Assembly (NCBI GenBank): GCA_905250115.1
Contig: CAJNOI010000019.1
Span: 1 to 64,000 of the forward strand
Reading direction: 5' to 3'
DNA length: 64,000 nucleotides
Source: Adineta steineri
Lineage: Eukaryota; Rotifera; Eurotatoria; Adinetida; Adinetidae
The notes beneath the pieces were generated by a model. The model worked only from the letters and a program-made list of their open reading frames with translations, made no database searches and had not been told where the DNA came from. A program made the translations under genes and the position numbers. This document shows, piece after piece, positions 11,262-23,825 of the stretch (the first letter of the stretch is position 1; each line of letters begins with the position of its first letter).

Positions 11262-13209
11262 TTAATTATATCTAATTGAAGATTGTTCTTGAGATAATTT
11301 TGCTGTAATATGAAGTTTTCCATCGGGATTATATTGTGATGCTAAGCTTTTTAAATCTGTATTTGGTGGTAATGTAAGTTGTTTATAAAAATATGCTCGT
11401 GATGATGATGTTGGCGGTCGTTCAACACTATGTTCAGCTTGAACAATAAGATCATTACCATTAACCGATACTTTTATTTCATTAGGTTGATAATTGTTTA
11501 CATCAAGTTTCATATCAACACGTTTTTGACCACGATCATCGGTAGATATTTGTGGTTGAAAAGCACTTCGATAAAATGCATCTGAATTGAAATCATGAGC
11601 AAATATTGAGGGTTCATTACTACTAGTAAACCTATCATTATCAGTAGCAAGATTATTTGTACCACCACCCACACGTCGCGAAAATTCACGTACTTCAAGA
11701 TTACGCGATGATGATGGTGGTGTCCGACTGCGATTACCAAGGTTAAGACCTGATCGAAAACGTTCTGTATCAATATCTTTAACTATTGATGGACTGCCTG
11801 AACGATGATGTTCAACTTCATGTGATGATTGTACACCTGATGTTGGACTTGAACGTCGATGACGAGTTTCATGATGTGTTTCAGAAAATGTTTTTTCCTC
11901 TACATTACCATACTCACTACGAAATGATGATGCTGGAAACGTTGTTCTTGAAAGAGTATCAACACCTGGTATACGATGTGTATGTGTTGAGTTGCTGGTT
12001 GTATTGAATGCATCTGATATAGAACTACCAAAAGTACGATTCGGTGGGCTTGGCATTCTAACTGGTTCGCGAATATGACAAGCATTTGTTGTTGCAAAAT
12101 CTGATGTAGAACTACCGAAAGTACGACTCGGTGGGCTTGGCATTCTAACTGGTTCGCGAAAAAAAGAAGTATTTGTTGAATAATCACTACTATCACGAGT
12201 ATCAGAAACATCACGGATGTCACGAATATCACGACTCATACTATTACCACCGAATGATTGATAAGGAGAATGAGAAGGTGGACCTGAAACAATTATTCTA
12301 TCAACAATAATATAATTAAAGAAAATCATTTTACTTGAACTTCGTTGATAGTTAGTATTACTACGACCAATACTACCGCTAACGCCAGCGTCAGTATTAC
12401 CACTAATACTAAAACCAGTACTACCAGTACTACCACCACCACCAATTTTTCTTGTCGATGTAAATTCAGTTGAACTTTTTTGTTGAGTAAATCTCGGTGC
12501 TGAACGATGAGATACATCATAATCAGATATATGTTTCGAAGATGCACGACCATCATCAATGATTACATTTGAATGACGTGAAGGAAAATCTACTTGCATT
12601 TTTATTGGTGTTGGAAAAGTTGTTTGTGGGCTGAAAAGATATTATTTAAATATAAAAATCTTACATGAAAATAATGTTTACTCTTACGTGTATGTATCAA
12701 TATCAGAAGGTAATTCAAAGGACTTCTCAATAATTTTTTTGCGCGTACTCTAAATAATAAATTCTATTAAAATTAAGAAACTAAAAAACTTTAGTAAAAA
12801 TTACTTACATCATTATGATTTTCAATATGTTCACCATATACAAGAAGTTTTTTACCATCAACACGAATATTGACCTAATTATCATAAGAAAAAAGAAACC
12901 TTACATAACGAAAGATTGTTAATATTGACATACTTCATTTTGACTAAATCCCTCGATATTAATATTAACACGAAATTTTTCTTTACCAGTTACTGGATCA
13001 TTAACCCATTGTACTGTTGTATCATTATGACGAATACGTTCTTGTACACGTTGTTCGCTGGTATTATTACCAATACTATTTACTGCATGTTGAATAGGAA
13101 CAGTTACACGTTGATCATATGGTGAACCATGTGTATTTGTATTAATACCACCGCTATTACGGGATTCTTCCTGATATGATCGACTTTCAGAATAACGTTG
13201 TGATGACAT
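11262..13209 (-). CDS. Dual alpha-crystallin-domain small heat-shock-type protein
   Basis: Putative ATP-independent chaperone. Five exons: 12934-13209, 12809-12874, 12688-12749, 12335-12630, 11262-12283; 573 residues joined. A first alpha-crystallin domain spans exons 1-3 (FRVNINIEGFSQNEV / VNIRVDGKKLLVYGEH / IIEKSFELPSDID). A long Ser/Thr/Arg-rich disordered region follows, then a second, more typical domain near the C-terminus (VDMKLDVNNYQPNEIKVSVNGNDLIVQAEH ... YKQLTLPPNTDLKSLASQYNPDGKLHITA; shown in pieces of the family pattern). Tandem alpha-crystallin domains are known in flatworm p36-type proteins. The linker contains two copies of REPVRMPSPP. The last intron (12284-12334, 51 bp) is a multiple of three with no stop, so retention would insert 17 residues. 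A TATA-like TTTATATATA lies about 65 bp upstream of the ATG. Confidence 0.88.
12013..12159. repeat. Near-identical 60-bp internal duplication in the heat-shock gene
   Basis: Bases 12013-12072 and 12100-12159 are two 60-bp copies, 87 bp apart start to start, with about three differences. Both encode REPVRMPSPP.RTFGSS.SD in frame on the minus strand. The near identity at DNA level, third positions included, implies a recent duplication or ongoing conversion. Confidence 0.85.
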
Positions 13210-14601
13210 GTTCTTTTTACTTTTTTTAACTTGAATATAAATCTAAAAAAGGGCAACTATCTTCCTTTTATCGTTTATATATAGGATGTAAGTATATGCG
13301 TTTAATATTTGGCCTTGTACTTTCTCCTTTTACTGAATGAATGCAGGTAAAAATAAAAAAAAAAAGTAATAATAACGATATGATGATAATGATAGATTGA
13401 TTTTTATCATATCTTGTCTTTTACCCGATTAGCAACGTATATATGGACACATATAAGCACGCAAATAGTTGACGATCGATTTTGTATAAGATATGATCTT
13501 TTTCTTCTCTTCTTTTTTTCTTTTCGACGAATATAAACAGACAAAAAATTTGACAAAGACGTCTTATCGATAGCGCACATAATATTTCTTCTGCTTTGCA
13601 TAAATAATAGCGAAAAAACAATTTCTTTTGTTTATGATATGTGAAAGCCTATATAGAGAACAAGATAGTATCCTTACCCATCAATCGTGATCAGTCAGTC
13701 AAAATCTGTAGGTATCCAAATACATCATCAATACAGGCGCGTGTTTTTCATTAATAATAATTGCTGTACATGTATGTATATATATATATATGCACATTTA
13801 TTGATCAATAAATACGAAGGAAGAAAGAATTGTGTAGGCGATATGTTTATTGTGGATTAAAGATTAGGTTTCAGTTGAGGTTAGAAACTTAGTCATATAT
13901 GATTCTCTCATAGAGAGAGAAAAGGTACACAAGAAAAATAATAATAAAAAATAAAATCAACTCTTCCTTACCCCCTCTTTCTTTTTCACACTTACATGCC
14001 CAACATTAATCGAAAGAAGAGAAAAAAAGGAGAAAATAACTCAATGACTGCTTCTTTTTTTTTCAAGTAAAAACCGACAGGGTATTTTATTTATTTATTA
14101 TTCGTATCTTTCTTTTTTTGCTTTTTTCTCTATTCGATTTTTTTCCTCACTAAGTACTGGATGTTTCTTTATCATTTTGTCAAAAATATCATATAGATAT
14201 TCATAGTAATGTCTATGACTCATCATATGTAACATTCGAGAAATTTCGACAAATAACTTTAATCCTATTCAGTCAAAGTTGCCTCTAATTGTTTATATTA
14301 CTTACCAAAAGAATTTGAATACAGTCCTTCACAAAATGATATATTTATATTAAAGAAAATATTTTCATTTATTTTTCGCTTAAAAATCAAATATATGTAT
14401 AAATAAAAAAAATATTTTGTTTTTCTTTTAAGTACACCTATGTTTATCAATTAACAAATATAAAGAAAATAATCAGAACAAAATAACTTAACTTACCTTT
14501 CAACACAATATTATATAATTAAATTATTTTTTTTTTATAGCAACTTTACAATTTTTGTTTGCTCTCTGTGCGAAAATTATAATTAAAGCAAAATACACAC
14601 A
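13210..14601. other. Intergenic upstream of the alpha-crystallin gene
   Basis: AT-rich with purine- and pyrimidine-run patches and a TA tract near 13777. It contains the promoter of the minus-strand heat-shock gene. No other gene was recognised. Confidence 0.5.
13273..13283 (-). promoter_or_regulatory. TATA-like box upstream of the alpha-crystallin gene
   Basis: A TATATATA core lies about 65 bp upstream of the ATG at 13209, followed by CCCTTTTTTAG, a possible trans-splice acceptor, about 35 bp from the ATG. In such AT-rich DNA the TATA match is weak evidence. Confidence 0.25.
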
Positions 14602-14701
14602 NNNNNNNNNNNNNNNNNNNNNNNNNNNNNNNNNNNNNNNNNNNNNNNNNNNNNNNNNNNNNNNNNNNNNNNNNNNNNNNNNNNNNNNNNNNNNNNNNNN
14701 N
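14602..14701. other. Assembly gap of 100 N
   Basis: Exactly 100 unresolved bases, the usual arbitrary scaffold-gap size. The true distance is unknown, and anything lying in it is invisible here. Confidence 0.98.
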
Positions 14702-15197
14702 TTTTTTTACATCATATATACTTCTTATTATGTCAATATATAACATTTTTCTTCTCATTTATTCTTCACGCACCATTGAAATCATAAATAATATTTCAGT
14801 TAATATTCCGTATCTTTTGTACGTATATGGATAAAATAAAGAATAAACAGATTTATAAGAATAGAAAGGCTCTGCAATTTCAGAGTAAATATCTCTTATT
14901 ATTGACACATCAGTAATAGCAATGTTAATAGTATGAAAATGCTTTTTTATGAGCTCGACAAAAATCAATATATGTATATATTATTGCTTGATATAGCTAA
15001 CGATCTGATAGATATTCAATAAACTGTCTGTTTTAGTCGATCAGATCAGTTAGATCAACGTCTTTTGTGTCAGATCTATAACTTATCATATAATAGTCAT
15101 AATAACAACAGAAACAAAACATATGACGAGATAGTATTTGATAAGACGATAAAATTTATGATCATTATTACATCATTATGTATTTATGAATAAGTTT
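14702..15197. other. Intergenic, between the gap and the fold-back element
   Basis: AT-rich sequence, no gene or repeat recognised. Confidence 0.5.
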
Positions 15198-15468
15198 ATT
15201 ATGAACTAGGCATGCACCAGTCCTCTAAAACTCACTATCGATCAGACTATAGAACACTATTGTTAAACTTTGAAGAATTAGACGAGAAGAAAAAAGAACT
15301 GAGAGTGACTAGTAAAAAAACAAAAAACTTCCGATTTTTTAACAGTCGCCCCCGGTCCTTTTTTCTTCCCGTCTAATTCTTTCAAGTTTAACAATAGCAT
15401 TGTATAGTCTGATCGATAGTGAGTTTAAATGATTTGAAGGACTGGTACATATCTATATTATGAACTAG
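15198..15468. mobile_element. Fold-back / MITE-like element with 12-bp flanking duplication
   Basis: A long inverted repeat: the left arm (about 15211-15296) contains ACTCACTATCGATCAGACTAT and the right arm (about 15358-15451) contains its reverse complement ATAGTCTGATCGATAGTGAG. The outer ends also match (ATGCACCAGTCCT against ATGTACCAGTCCT once reversed). The arms are about 80-90 bp with a loop of about 60 bp. The direct repeat ATTATGAACTAG flanks it at 15198-15209 and 15457-15468, which looks like a target-site duplication. There is no coding capacity, so it would be non-autonomous. Confidence 0.8.
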
Positions 15469-15646
15469 TTATTCGGGTGTATGTAATTAAATGATTGATT
15501 TCTTTTATTTAAAATTGTCCATTTTTAAATGCATAAATAAAAAATAAATAAACTTAAACATGAGATATATATGTACTGATATTTTAAAAATCTTTAACAT
15601 GATGTCTAGTATAACAAAAGAGATATACCATAGATTAATAAATCAA

Positions 15647-16822
15647 TTAAAAACGACGATAGTTATTTGGTGTTGTAGTATTGTATAATGCTGGATTGAC
15701 ACGTGGATTAGGTCCCGGAGCAAATTTAACAGATGCTTTTGATGGTCGAACTGTATTAAGAAGACCACTAGAAAAAGAAAGTATATACATATACAATTTT
15801 GATCTACTTATATTTGCATATATACACTACTCAAGATTAATAACTTCTAAAAGAACAAATTATAATGTCAGTTCTAATAAAAAAATCCTTCTTTTTTTGC
15901 TCCTAAAGTCAAGATGTTCATTTCCGAATACAACTGAATTGAATTAAAGACACTATTAGATCATTCATATGATTAATGTTCATTGATCTGATGAACTCAA
16001 ACAATTAATTATATGAAGGTTAATACACAAATCTATCTTAACATTTTTCTCTATAAACAATTTGTGTTAAGATTCAACTATTATCTCTCACGCACATGGC
16101 ATGCATTGATGTAACTGAATAAGCAGCATTCATATGAGACTCAAATTCACATATTAGATGGAGTCATTAATAGTATTGAATGTTATGCAAGCTTGTTTCC
16201 ATATCCTTGTTGATGAGTGAAGGTCAAAGACAAACAAAGAAGGCTTACATTAACGTATGTCTAAATATGCATTCTAACTAATCTTGAAATTAATATGAGA
16301 GCAGTGCAGGAAAAATGTCATTTTTCATGTTGTGAAATATGTCAAATAGATTCATCCATAATAGAGTATTATCAATATTTAATATAAAATCTAATGTTTG
16401 TTTTATTTTCCATAGAATATGAATAGATCAATCCATTGAATTCTATGTTTCTTATTTTTTTTCTAAATATGTTGCTTTTACATACCGTCGAAGAATAAGT
16501 TGTAAACGTAATGAATTACGCATTATATATTGTGCATCTTCATGTTTCATTGTGCTTACATCTTGTCCATCAATAAACATTAGACCATCGCCTGGATAAA
16601 GTTTATTGTGTGATGGTGTATTTGGTATTATCTAGATTTTCATAAATAGAATAAGAAAATTTTTTGATATTTTTTCATTTAATAAATTAATGAAATTGTT
16701 ACCTTTTTAATTGATAATGGTAACCGAAAATCAACTCCACCTTGAAGACGAAAACCCCATTTTTGATCTAAATTTGATCGTTCTATTAGAACAGGTATTG
16801 TTGGATACAATGAATAGTCCAT
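15647..16822 (-). CDS. Small PDZ-domain protein with a ZM-like tail
   Basis: Three exons, 16703-16822, 16486-16631 and 15647-15767, join to 128 residues. Residues about 1-90 form one PDZ domain: WGFRLQGGVDFRLPLSIKK carries the carboxylate-binding loop, LYPGDGLMFIDGQDVSTMKH the central strand and GD turn, and SLRLQLILRR the last strand. WGFRLQGG with this spacing is characteristic of the Zasp/enigma (ALP) class that binds alpha-actinin at muscle Z-discs. The tail FAPGPNPRVNPALYNTTTP resembles the short ZM motif that follows PDZ in Zasp-like proteins (an Asn/Tyr-Asn-pro core). There are no LIM domains, and the stop follows directly, so this is a minimal family member. Exon phases agree. The 718-bp second intron (15768-16485) is long for this window. 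Confidence 0.82.
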
Positions 16823-18774
16823 TATTTTTTAGTACAGTACTTGAATATGATTCTTATGATTATACTCTGCGACAACGTTCTTTCTTCTTTTTAATAGGAT
16901 GGCGCGTCGCTCAGTTGTGCATTCCGTATTAGCCTTTTCTTCTTTTCTTCTTTTCTTCGTCTTCTTTTTCTACTCTGACACTGAAAGAAAGAGAAGACCT
17001 TGTCCTTACTCATGTCCAAATAGTATTGCAAGATCATCGTTTCCATACGTGTGTGTCTGTACACAGCAAATGCAACGCCTGCGCTTCGTTGTGTCATCAT
17101 TTTTTTTGTTTGTGCTGATATTATATATATATATTTGATGGCAGTGCAAGAATAAGAAACGTTGAAAACGTCAAGGAGGAGATAGAGTGTGGATATATCT
17201 ATAATTTATTGTCCTATTTCTCCTCCTTTACTATCTTATAAATCTATTTCTGTAGAAATGAATACAACTATCTTTCTAACTTTTACACAGCATGCAATCT
17301 GATTATGAGCGTTTAATAGCAATTACGGCTATGATTTATATTTTATATACATTACTAATATTATTTTCTTTTATCATCTGATGAAATAAATATTGGATAC
17401 TAAAAATAAATTGTCACGTATGATTTCCATTACCTAATGAACCATTAGAGATAGATTAATTGAATGATTTTTATAACGGAAAATATAATACTTATGAATA
17501 CTCGTTTTTGTTGTATAAAAACTCAAAATTTTCTTTAACAATATATACATTAGTTGAAAAGTAATTCAAATGAATTAGACTGCATTAATGATAAAATGAA
17601 ACAAGTATGAAAGTTCTAAAGTACTATTATAATAAGATAATGAAGAAAACACAAGCACGTAGTTAACTACAGTATTCATGATCTACAAAAAATTGTTTTA
17701 TTCTTATGTAATTTCTTTTTCTAACAAAATACAATGTGAATAATACATCCATTAGAGTTTCACAAGCACAAATCATACATATATATAACAGAAACAGCAA
17801 ACACATCAATCAATTTTCTATGTATTGAACATATGCTTGAATGACTGTTTTTTCTACATCGATATATAATACTGTTATCGTTGTTTTTCGCTTGTCCAGT
17901 TTTTATAATACTTCATCAATCTATTTGTCCACGGACGTTTACATACATTAAATTAATAAATAATGTTTTTTTCTTGTAATATTCTTCTATAAAACAAATA
18001 TATCGGTAATGGTTGCGTCATTATAAATTGATATCTTAAATAAACTACCGATCATTTATTTGTTCTCTCTATTACTTCCATAATCGATTAAATTAAACAT
18101 GCTCGATAATTTACTAATACGTCACATATTCTTAAAAAAATTCTAGCTTTGATCATAATTCAAAAAACTTTGTAATTAAGGCACTTATTGTTGAAAGCAA
18201 TATATGAAGATCAAAATAGTTCATAATCCTGTCATCCGTAGTGACTAAGCTCCATCAATTATATTCATATGGAGCTTAGTTTACTTGAAACAATTCCGTT
18301 CAGTTTATCCTTGTTAATTTTATGATAATAATATCAAAATTATCATTTTTAATCTTAATTCAACTTTTCCTTGAATAGAAATCCTTATCTTTCATCGTTG
18401 CACAATGATTTTTTTATTATTGTTACATCAATATTTCTTATAAGAATAGAGATATGTAATGTCTGATATTGACAGATATATCGTTTTATGATTATGGTGT
18501 TATAAACTATCGAATTTTCTCAATAGAGGTCACTAAAAATAATGTTCAATCAATAAATAATTGGTTCATTTATTCGTTTTTCCCGCACATTGTATTGGAT
18601 AAATGTATCGTTCTCTGTCTCGAAAGTTTATCTTTTCTTTCATTAAAATTTCGACATTTTTATGTATACAGGAATATTATATAGCAATTATATATTGTTT
18701 TTTTTAGAGATGTTCGAACTTTTAATTCATCTATACTTATTATTTTTATAATTATTAACGACGACGACGACGAC
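16823..18774. other. Intergenic between divergent PDZ and RhoGAP genes
   Basis: About 1.95 kb, AT-rich, with pyrimidine-rich patches at 16925-16975. It should hold both promoters. Short frames at 16899-17138 are pyrimidine-run artefacts. No RNA gene was recognised. Confidence 0.5.
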
Positions 18775-21700
18775 ATGCGTAATTTCGTTGCAATCGAAGA
18801 AAAAGGAAGTGTTCGTGAATTTATTATTAATGATCTTAGTAATATTGGTTTGCGCATTGATACAAATAAACATCGTAATATTATTATCGGTCAAACATCA
18901 CCACATATTGGAAATAATGCAAAACATCAACATGGTTCACGTGTATTTAATGTACATCTTCATCAAATGGATACAATGTCAATACGTATAGATGATTTCG
19001 ATTTAACTGTACCAATATTTTTACGATGGTGTTTTGATTGTATACGTCGTTCAATCAAACATGAAGGTCTCTTTCGTAAATCAGGTGGATCTCAACGTGT
19101 CAAAGAACTTATGGCTAGAATTGAAGATGGATCATTAACACCTAGTTTATCATCATCCAATACAGTATTCGATGTTTGTTCATTATTTAAAGAATTTCTC
19201 CGTCGTCTAATCTATCCATTAATTACATATCCATTACAAGATCTTTTACTTGATTGTTTTTCAATGCGTTCAATACCGTCAGATAAAAAAGTTGATATTT
19301 ATTTTAATATACTTTTACTTTTACCCGATGAACATTTGCATGCACTTATTTATATCTTACGGTTTTTACATGAAATAACATTAAATGAACGTGATAATAA
19401 AATGAATGCAAAAAATTTAGCTATTTGTGTTGGTCCTGGTATAATGCGTACATCTAGTGATGGAAAAGGAAATATTATGACAGAACAATGTGCAACAAGT
19501 GTGAGTGATATTGTCGAAACATTAATATCAAATGCATCGAAACTTGGTTATGTCACTGATTCAATATATGATCGATCACAGATGCTTTTAGAAATGAGAC
19601 AAAAAGAAGCAGTACAAAATACAGATGATAGTTTTGCTATTGAAAATGGAATGAAATATGGAATTGGTGGAGGAAAAATGAGTGATTTAGCTAATGCTAA
19701 AAAACGACGTAGTGGTTCAGTTAAAGGTAATTTTATTATATTGATTAAATCTTCTTTTTTTCATTTTATTTTCATTATTAAAGAATTTCTTGTTCATATG
19801 ACAAATCGTCTTCGTCGTCGATCTGGTTCAAATAATGATAGTCGTGATCAAACAAATGCTTTTCTTGATCAAAGTGGTAAACTATCATCATCACATACAC
19901 GTGATCATCGATATCATTACCAACAAAATAGTATTCATGGGCATTGTTTATCATCGTCAGCTACTTCAAGTGCAACAACAACAAAACGTAAATCAAGTGA
20001 TGATCCAAATAGTAGCAATTCAAAACGAGGGTATACGATATAATTTTTGTATTTCATTAACTTCAATCTCTCATACTATTTTCTTTTAGTAAAACAAAAA
20101 CATCATCACAAGAAAAACTTTCATTACCTAATACAAATCGTTTTACAAGTCCAATAACAGCTTTTCGAAGAAAAAAGAAAACATCAACACATAGTAATGA
20201 TCCCGGTAAATTTCATTATAATTTTATAATACTATTTGTCTATAAATTAATCATAGGTTTTCCTTTCAAAATAGAACATTCACATTTACCACAATTACTT
20301 CATTTTACTGACGAAGTTCCTGTACGTTTTATGAATACTGTTGTTAATCCAACATCATCCGTTTCATCAGGATCTGTTTCATCATTATCAACTGCGACAC
20401 CAACTGGATCAATGACAACATTAACTACATCAATGATGAGTAATAATTCAACAGTACATAGTACTATCCAGCCACTCTCTATGATACCACATGAACCACC
20501 TACATTACTTGCAAATCTAGCATCTATTTCATGTAACAATAAATCACTTGACACAAAAAAGTAAATATGATAAATTAATTACATATTCTTGATGATTAAT
20601 TTTCTATTTAGACTCAATCTATTAGATTCATGGAAATGGCCAAAATCAAGTCGGGTTAGTATAATCATCTTCTAATTTAAATGTGTTAACCTATTTGTTT
20701 GTAGAAAGCTGAACGAAAACCTTTAGTAGCTATTCATGCTCCTATGTTAGTGGCATCACATGCTGATTCATCTTCACTTACTGAATTATCACCATCACCA
20801 ATAAAAGCAACAAATAATTCAATTCAAATAACAACTGAACAATTAGGAGGAACTTCATTACTCATGCATTCTAGTTTCGGTGTTCGTCGTCATTCCGATG
20901 ATGTTACTAGTACATCATTTACCGGTTCAACTTTTCGTCCACGTCGTTCAATATCATCGAGTGGTGAACAACAACAAACTCGTCATGTTGTTTGCATGCT
21001 TAATAATTATTCTCATTCATTACCAAATCAACAATTAAATACAAGTGATGATGATGAACAACATATGAAAAATTCTAATCAAGAATCGTTTAGTGATGAT
21101 GATGATGATATTGTAAATGAACTTAATTTAGCTGTAGTTGTTGGTAATGAAGATGGACAATCATTAAAAGGTTTTACAAATGAACAAATAAATAATGAAA
21201 ATGGTTCACTTGATGTTGCATTTCTTGATGAAGCTGATTTAGAAAGAAATTTAAGTAATAATAATAATAAAACTACATCGGAAAATGACCAAATAACAAC
21301 TGATGTACAAATATTAAATTCAGATGATAATAATGAAAATGAAACATTATTACAAACAATTATAGTTGAACGAAATTTATCTGAAATAAAAGATAATAAT
21401 CAAGAATTAATTGTGCCTATTTTAGTTGAAAAACAGCTTAATAAAGATGATGAACTTGATGAAATTTTACGACGAAATGAAAATCGTTGTATTCGATTAA
21501 CAGATTCAGATGTAAAAAAAATAATAATTATTTTAACTTTATTATCGAATATATATTTATTTTCTAGGATGAAGATCATGAAAATTTTAATGTTAAAACA
21601 ACTCCAATAAAAACATCTGAAGGTGATAATAATAATAATAAATCTACAACACCAAAAATGCCTGTTCGTCTTTCGTCATCAATATCAAATTTAATATCAT

Positions 21701-22424
21701 CGTCATCATCATTAACAGCACTTCCATCATCAATATCTAAAGAACGTTCTCTTTCATGTTCAATATCTCAACCAACAAATGAATTATTTCATACATCAGT
21801 TACTAAATGGACATCATTGAATCTTGGAGAGAATGTCGAGGTAAACAAATACACTTAATTCATTTTGTATAGACATTTGATTTCTTTTTTTGTATTATGG
21901 ATAATAATTCAGTTCTTGTCTTTTTGTTTAATCTATATATATACTTAATTAATAAAAAGAAAAATTTCAATCAGATCGATTTTTTTCTAAATCATATTAT
22001 ATATTATTTCTGATTTATTTAGAATATTAGTGTACTCAACAGTGGCCGAGACAGTATTCTTGAACTTCAAGATAAATTAGCTGGCCGTGTTCAAAAACAA
22101 GTACGTGCTTACGAACAACATTCATCAGAAAATGTACATAATCGATCAATTGTACCACAAGCAACATCAGAAATATCTGATGAGAAAAAAAATATATTTA
22201 CAGTTCAATCAGTTAATACACCTGAACAACATATTATTGAAAAAGCATTAACACGTGGCAATAAAATTGTTCTCTCTGGAAATGGTTTAGGTGAAGCAGT
22301 ACGTTCAGTAAAACGTTTACGAAGTACTCCTGTACGACGATGGAAAGAACGAGTCAAAGAATTTGAAAAATCGCATCCATCAACAACATCACCCTATCGT
22401 TTGTTATATAAGAAAAAAAAATGA
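18775..22424 (+). CDS. ARHGAP11A: RhoGAP-domain protein, ARHGAP11A-like
   Basis: GTPase-activating protein for Rho-family GTPases. Eight exons: 18775-19726, 19784-20030, 20090-20205, 20257-20560, 20612-20654, 20705-21511, 21568-21840, 22023-22424; 1047 residues. The RhoGAP domain covers about residues 60-270: HEGLFRKSGG carries the arginine finger, LFKEFLRRL and NKMNAKNLAICVGPGIM are the other conserved helices. Assignment to ARHGAP11A rests on the basic KKRRSGSVKEF motif after the domain and the C-terminal RSTPVRRWKERV motif, both recalled from that family; the rest is Ser/Thr/Asn-rich and disordered. In mammals the family acts on RhoA in cell division and neural progenitors. The first intron (19727-19783, 57 bp) is a multiple of three and stop-free; retention would interrupt the KEF motif with 19 residues. 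The symbol is tentative. Confidence 0.82.
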
Positions 22425-23825
22425 ATATTATATACTATTTAAATAAATCAATAACTAACTCAATTAAATGCATAAATATCTTTTTTTTTGTTTTTTTCTT
22501 TGTTGTAAATTTCTTATATATATATATCTATAAATACAGAAATCGATTTCTGCATAAAATCGTTTGAATATTATCATAAGATTAAAATATTTTTGATTTG
22601 TACTAGAGAAAAGATCATTGGACGGTGTTATTAAGAAATCCGGAAAATTTTTACTTGAAGTTTATTAATCATAGAAGAGACAACAAGTAAAAGGTGTGGA
22701 TATATTTAAACAGAACCTGATAAGGTTATTTTTTCGAAGCCACCAGTAGCGAGATTCCACCGAGAAGCTCGGCACGACCATTGTCATTGTTGTAGCAGCG
22801 GGCGTTCAGAGTGCGGATAAGCTGTAGGTGAGGACGTGGGTACAGATGTGGATGGATGTATAGGTATGGACTAATTTTCTTCTATACCCACACCCAGTTC
22901 ACAAAATTTTTCGAGGTAGTTTATTTCTTTTCCGGACTACCTATGTATATCAGTTTGATGAATTTTTTCAATTTCCGAACACGTCCGTTAATAATTCTTA
23001 GCAGAAATTATAATAAGGATAAGTTGAGCAGGTACGCATATGTTCTATTCCGATGAATAAATTACTGGAGGTTATCTCAAGTACCCGTAATATCACAAGT
23101 CTGAAATATGCATTTCGATTTCTAACAAGTATATTATTGTCTAAATATCAAGACTAATAAATATTACAACACAAGAAATTCTATATTATTTTTATGATGA
23201 ATTATAAATGATCATGATAAATATGTTGTTCATTATTTGGAATGTTTTTCTAGAAAAAATATATTTCATGAATATAAGTGAATATAACACTTGGCTACAA
23301 TTGTTTCACTTCAACGAAGTAAATTATCTTCTTCTTTTTTTTGATATCGTAAATATTTCCTTTTGCATCTTTGAAAACTAATAAATATATAGATGTGAAA
23401 TAAACATGCATCACTTACGGTTCACTTCTATCAAGTGTTTGATCACTTCAACTTGAAGTGTTTTAATATTAGTATATTGTTCAAACATATCTATGGTCAT
23501 TAAATAAATATTTTATAGTATTTAGCTCTACAATATAAATAAATAAATAAAACAATAATGCTTTCATTTTTATTCAATTTATTATTGTTATAATTCATTT
23601 TTTAATGATCGTCATTTTACACATTTCATTTTGTTTGATATAATGTTTTTTTTTTTCGGAACAAGAAAATGATGTGTATATTTCATATTCACAAAATTCA
23701 GATGATGGCGTCAAAGAAAGAAAGAAAAAAGGGGGATAAAACTGTACATGTTAATACAATTGATGTTCTTAGCTAGACTATGTCTATAGATGAAAATAGA
23801 TTTTTATTTTATTTTTCATATTGGT
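22425..23825. other. Intergenic between convergent RhoGAP and PC2 genes
   Basis: About 1.4 kb. A patch at about 22735-22860 is clearly richer in G+C than its surroundings and has no recognised product. A short palindrome CACTTCAACTTGAAGTG lies near 23443-23460. The remainder is AT-rich. Confidence 0.5.

Noticed and set aside
11510..12559. Several His/Val-rich frames overlapping the heat-shock gene
   Set aside because: Alternate-frame shadows of the main coding exon.
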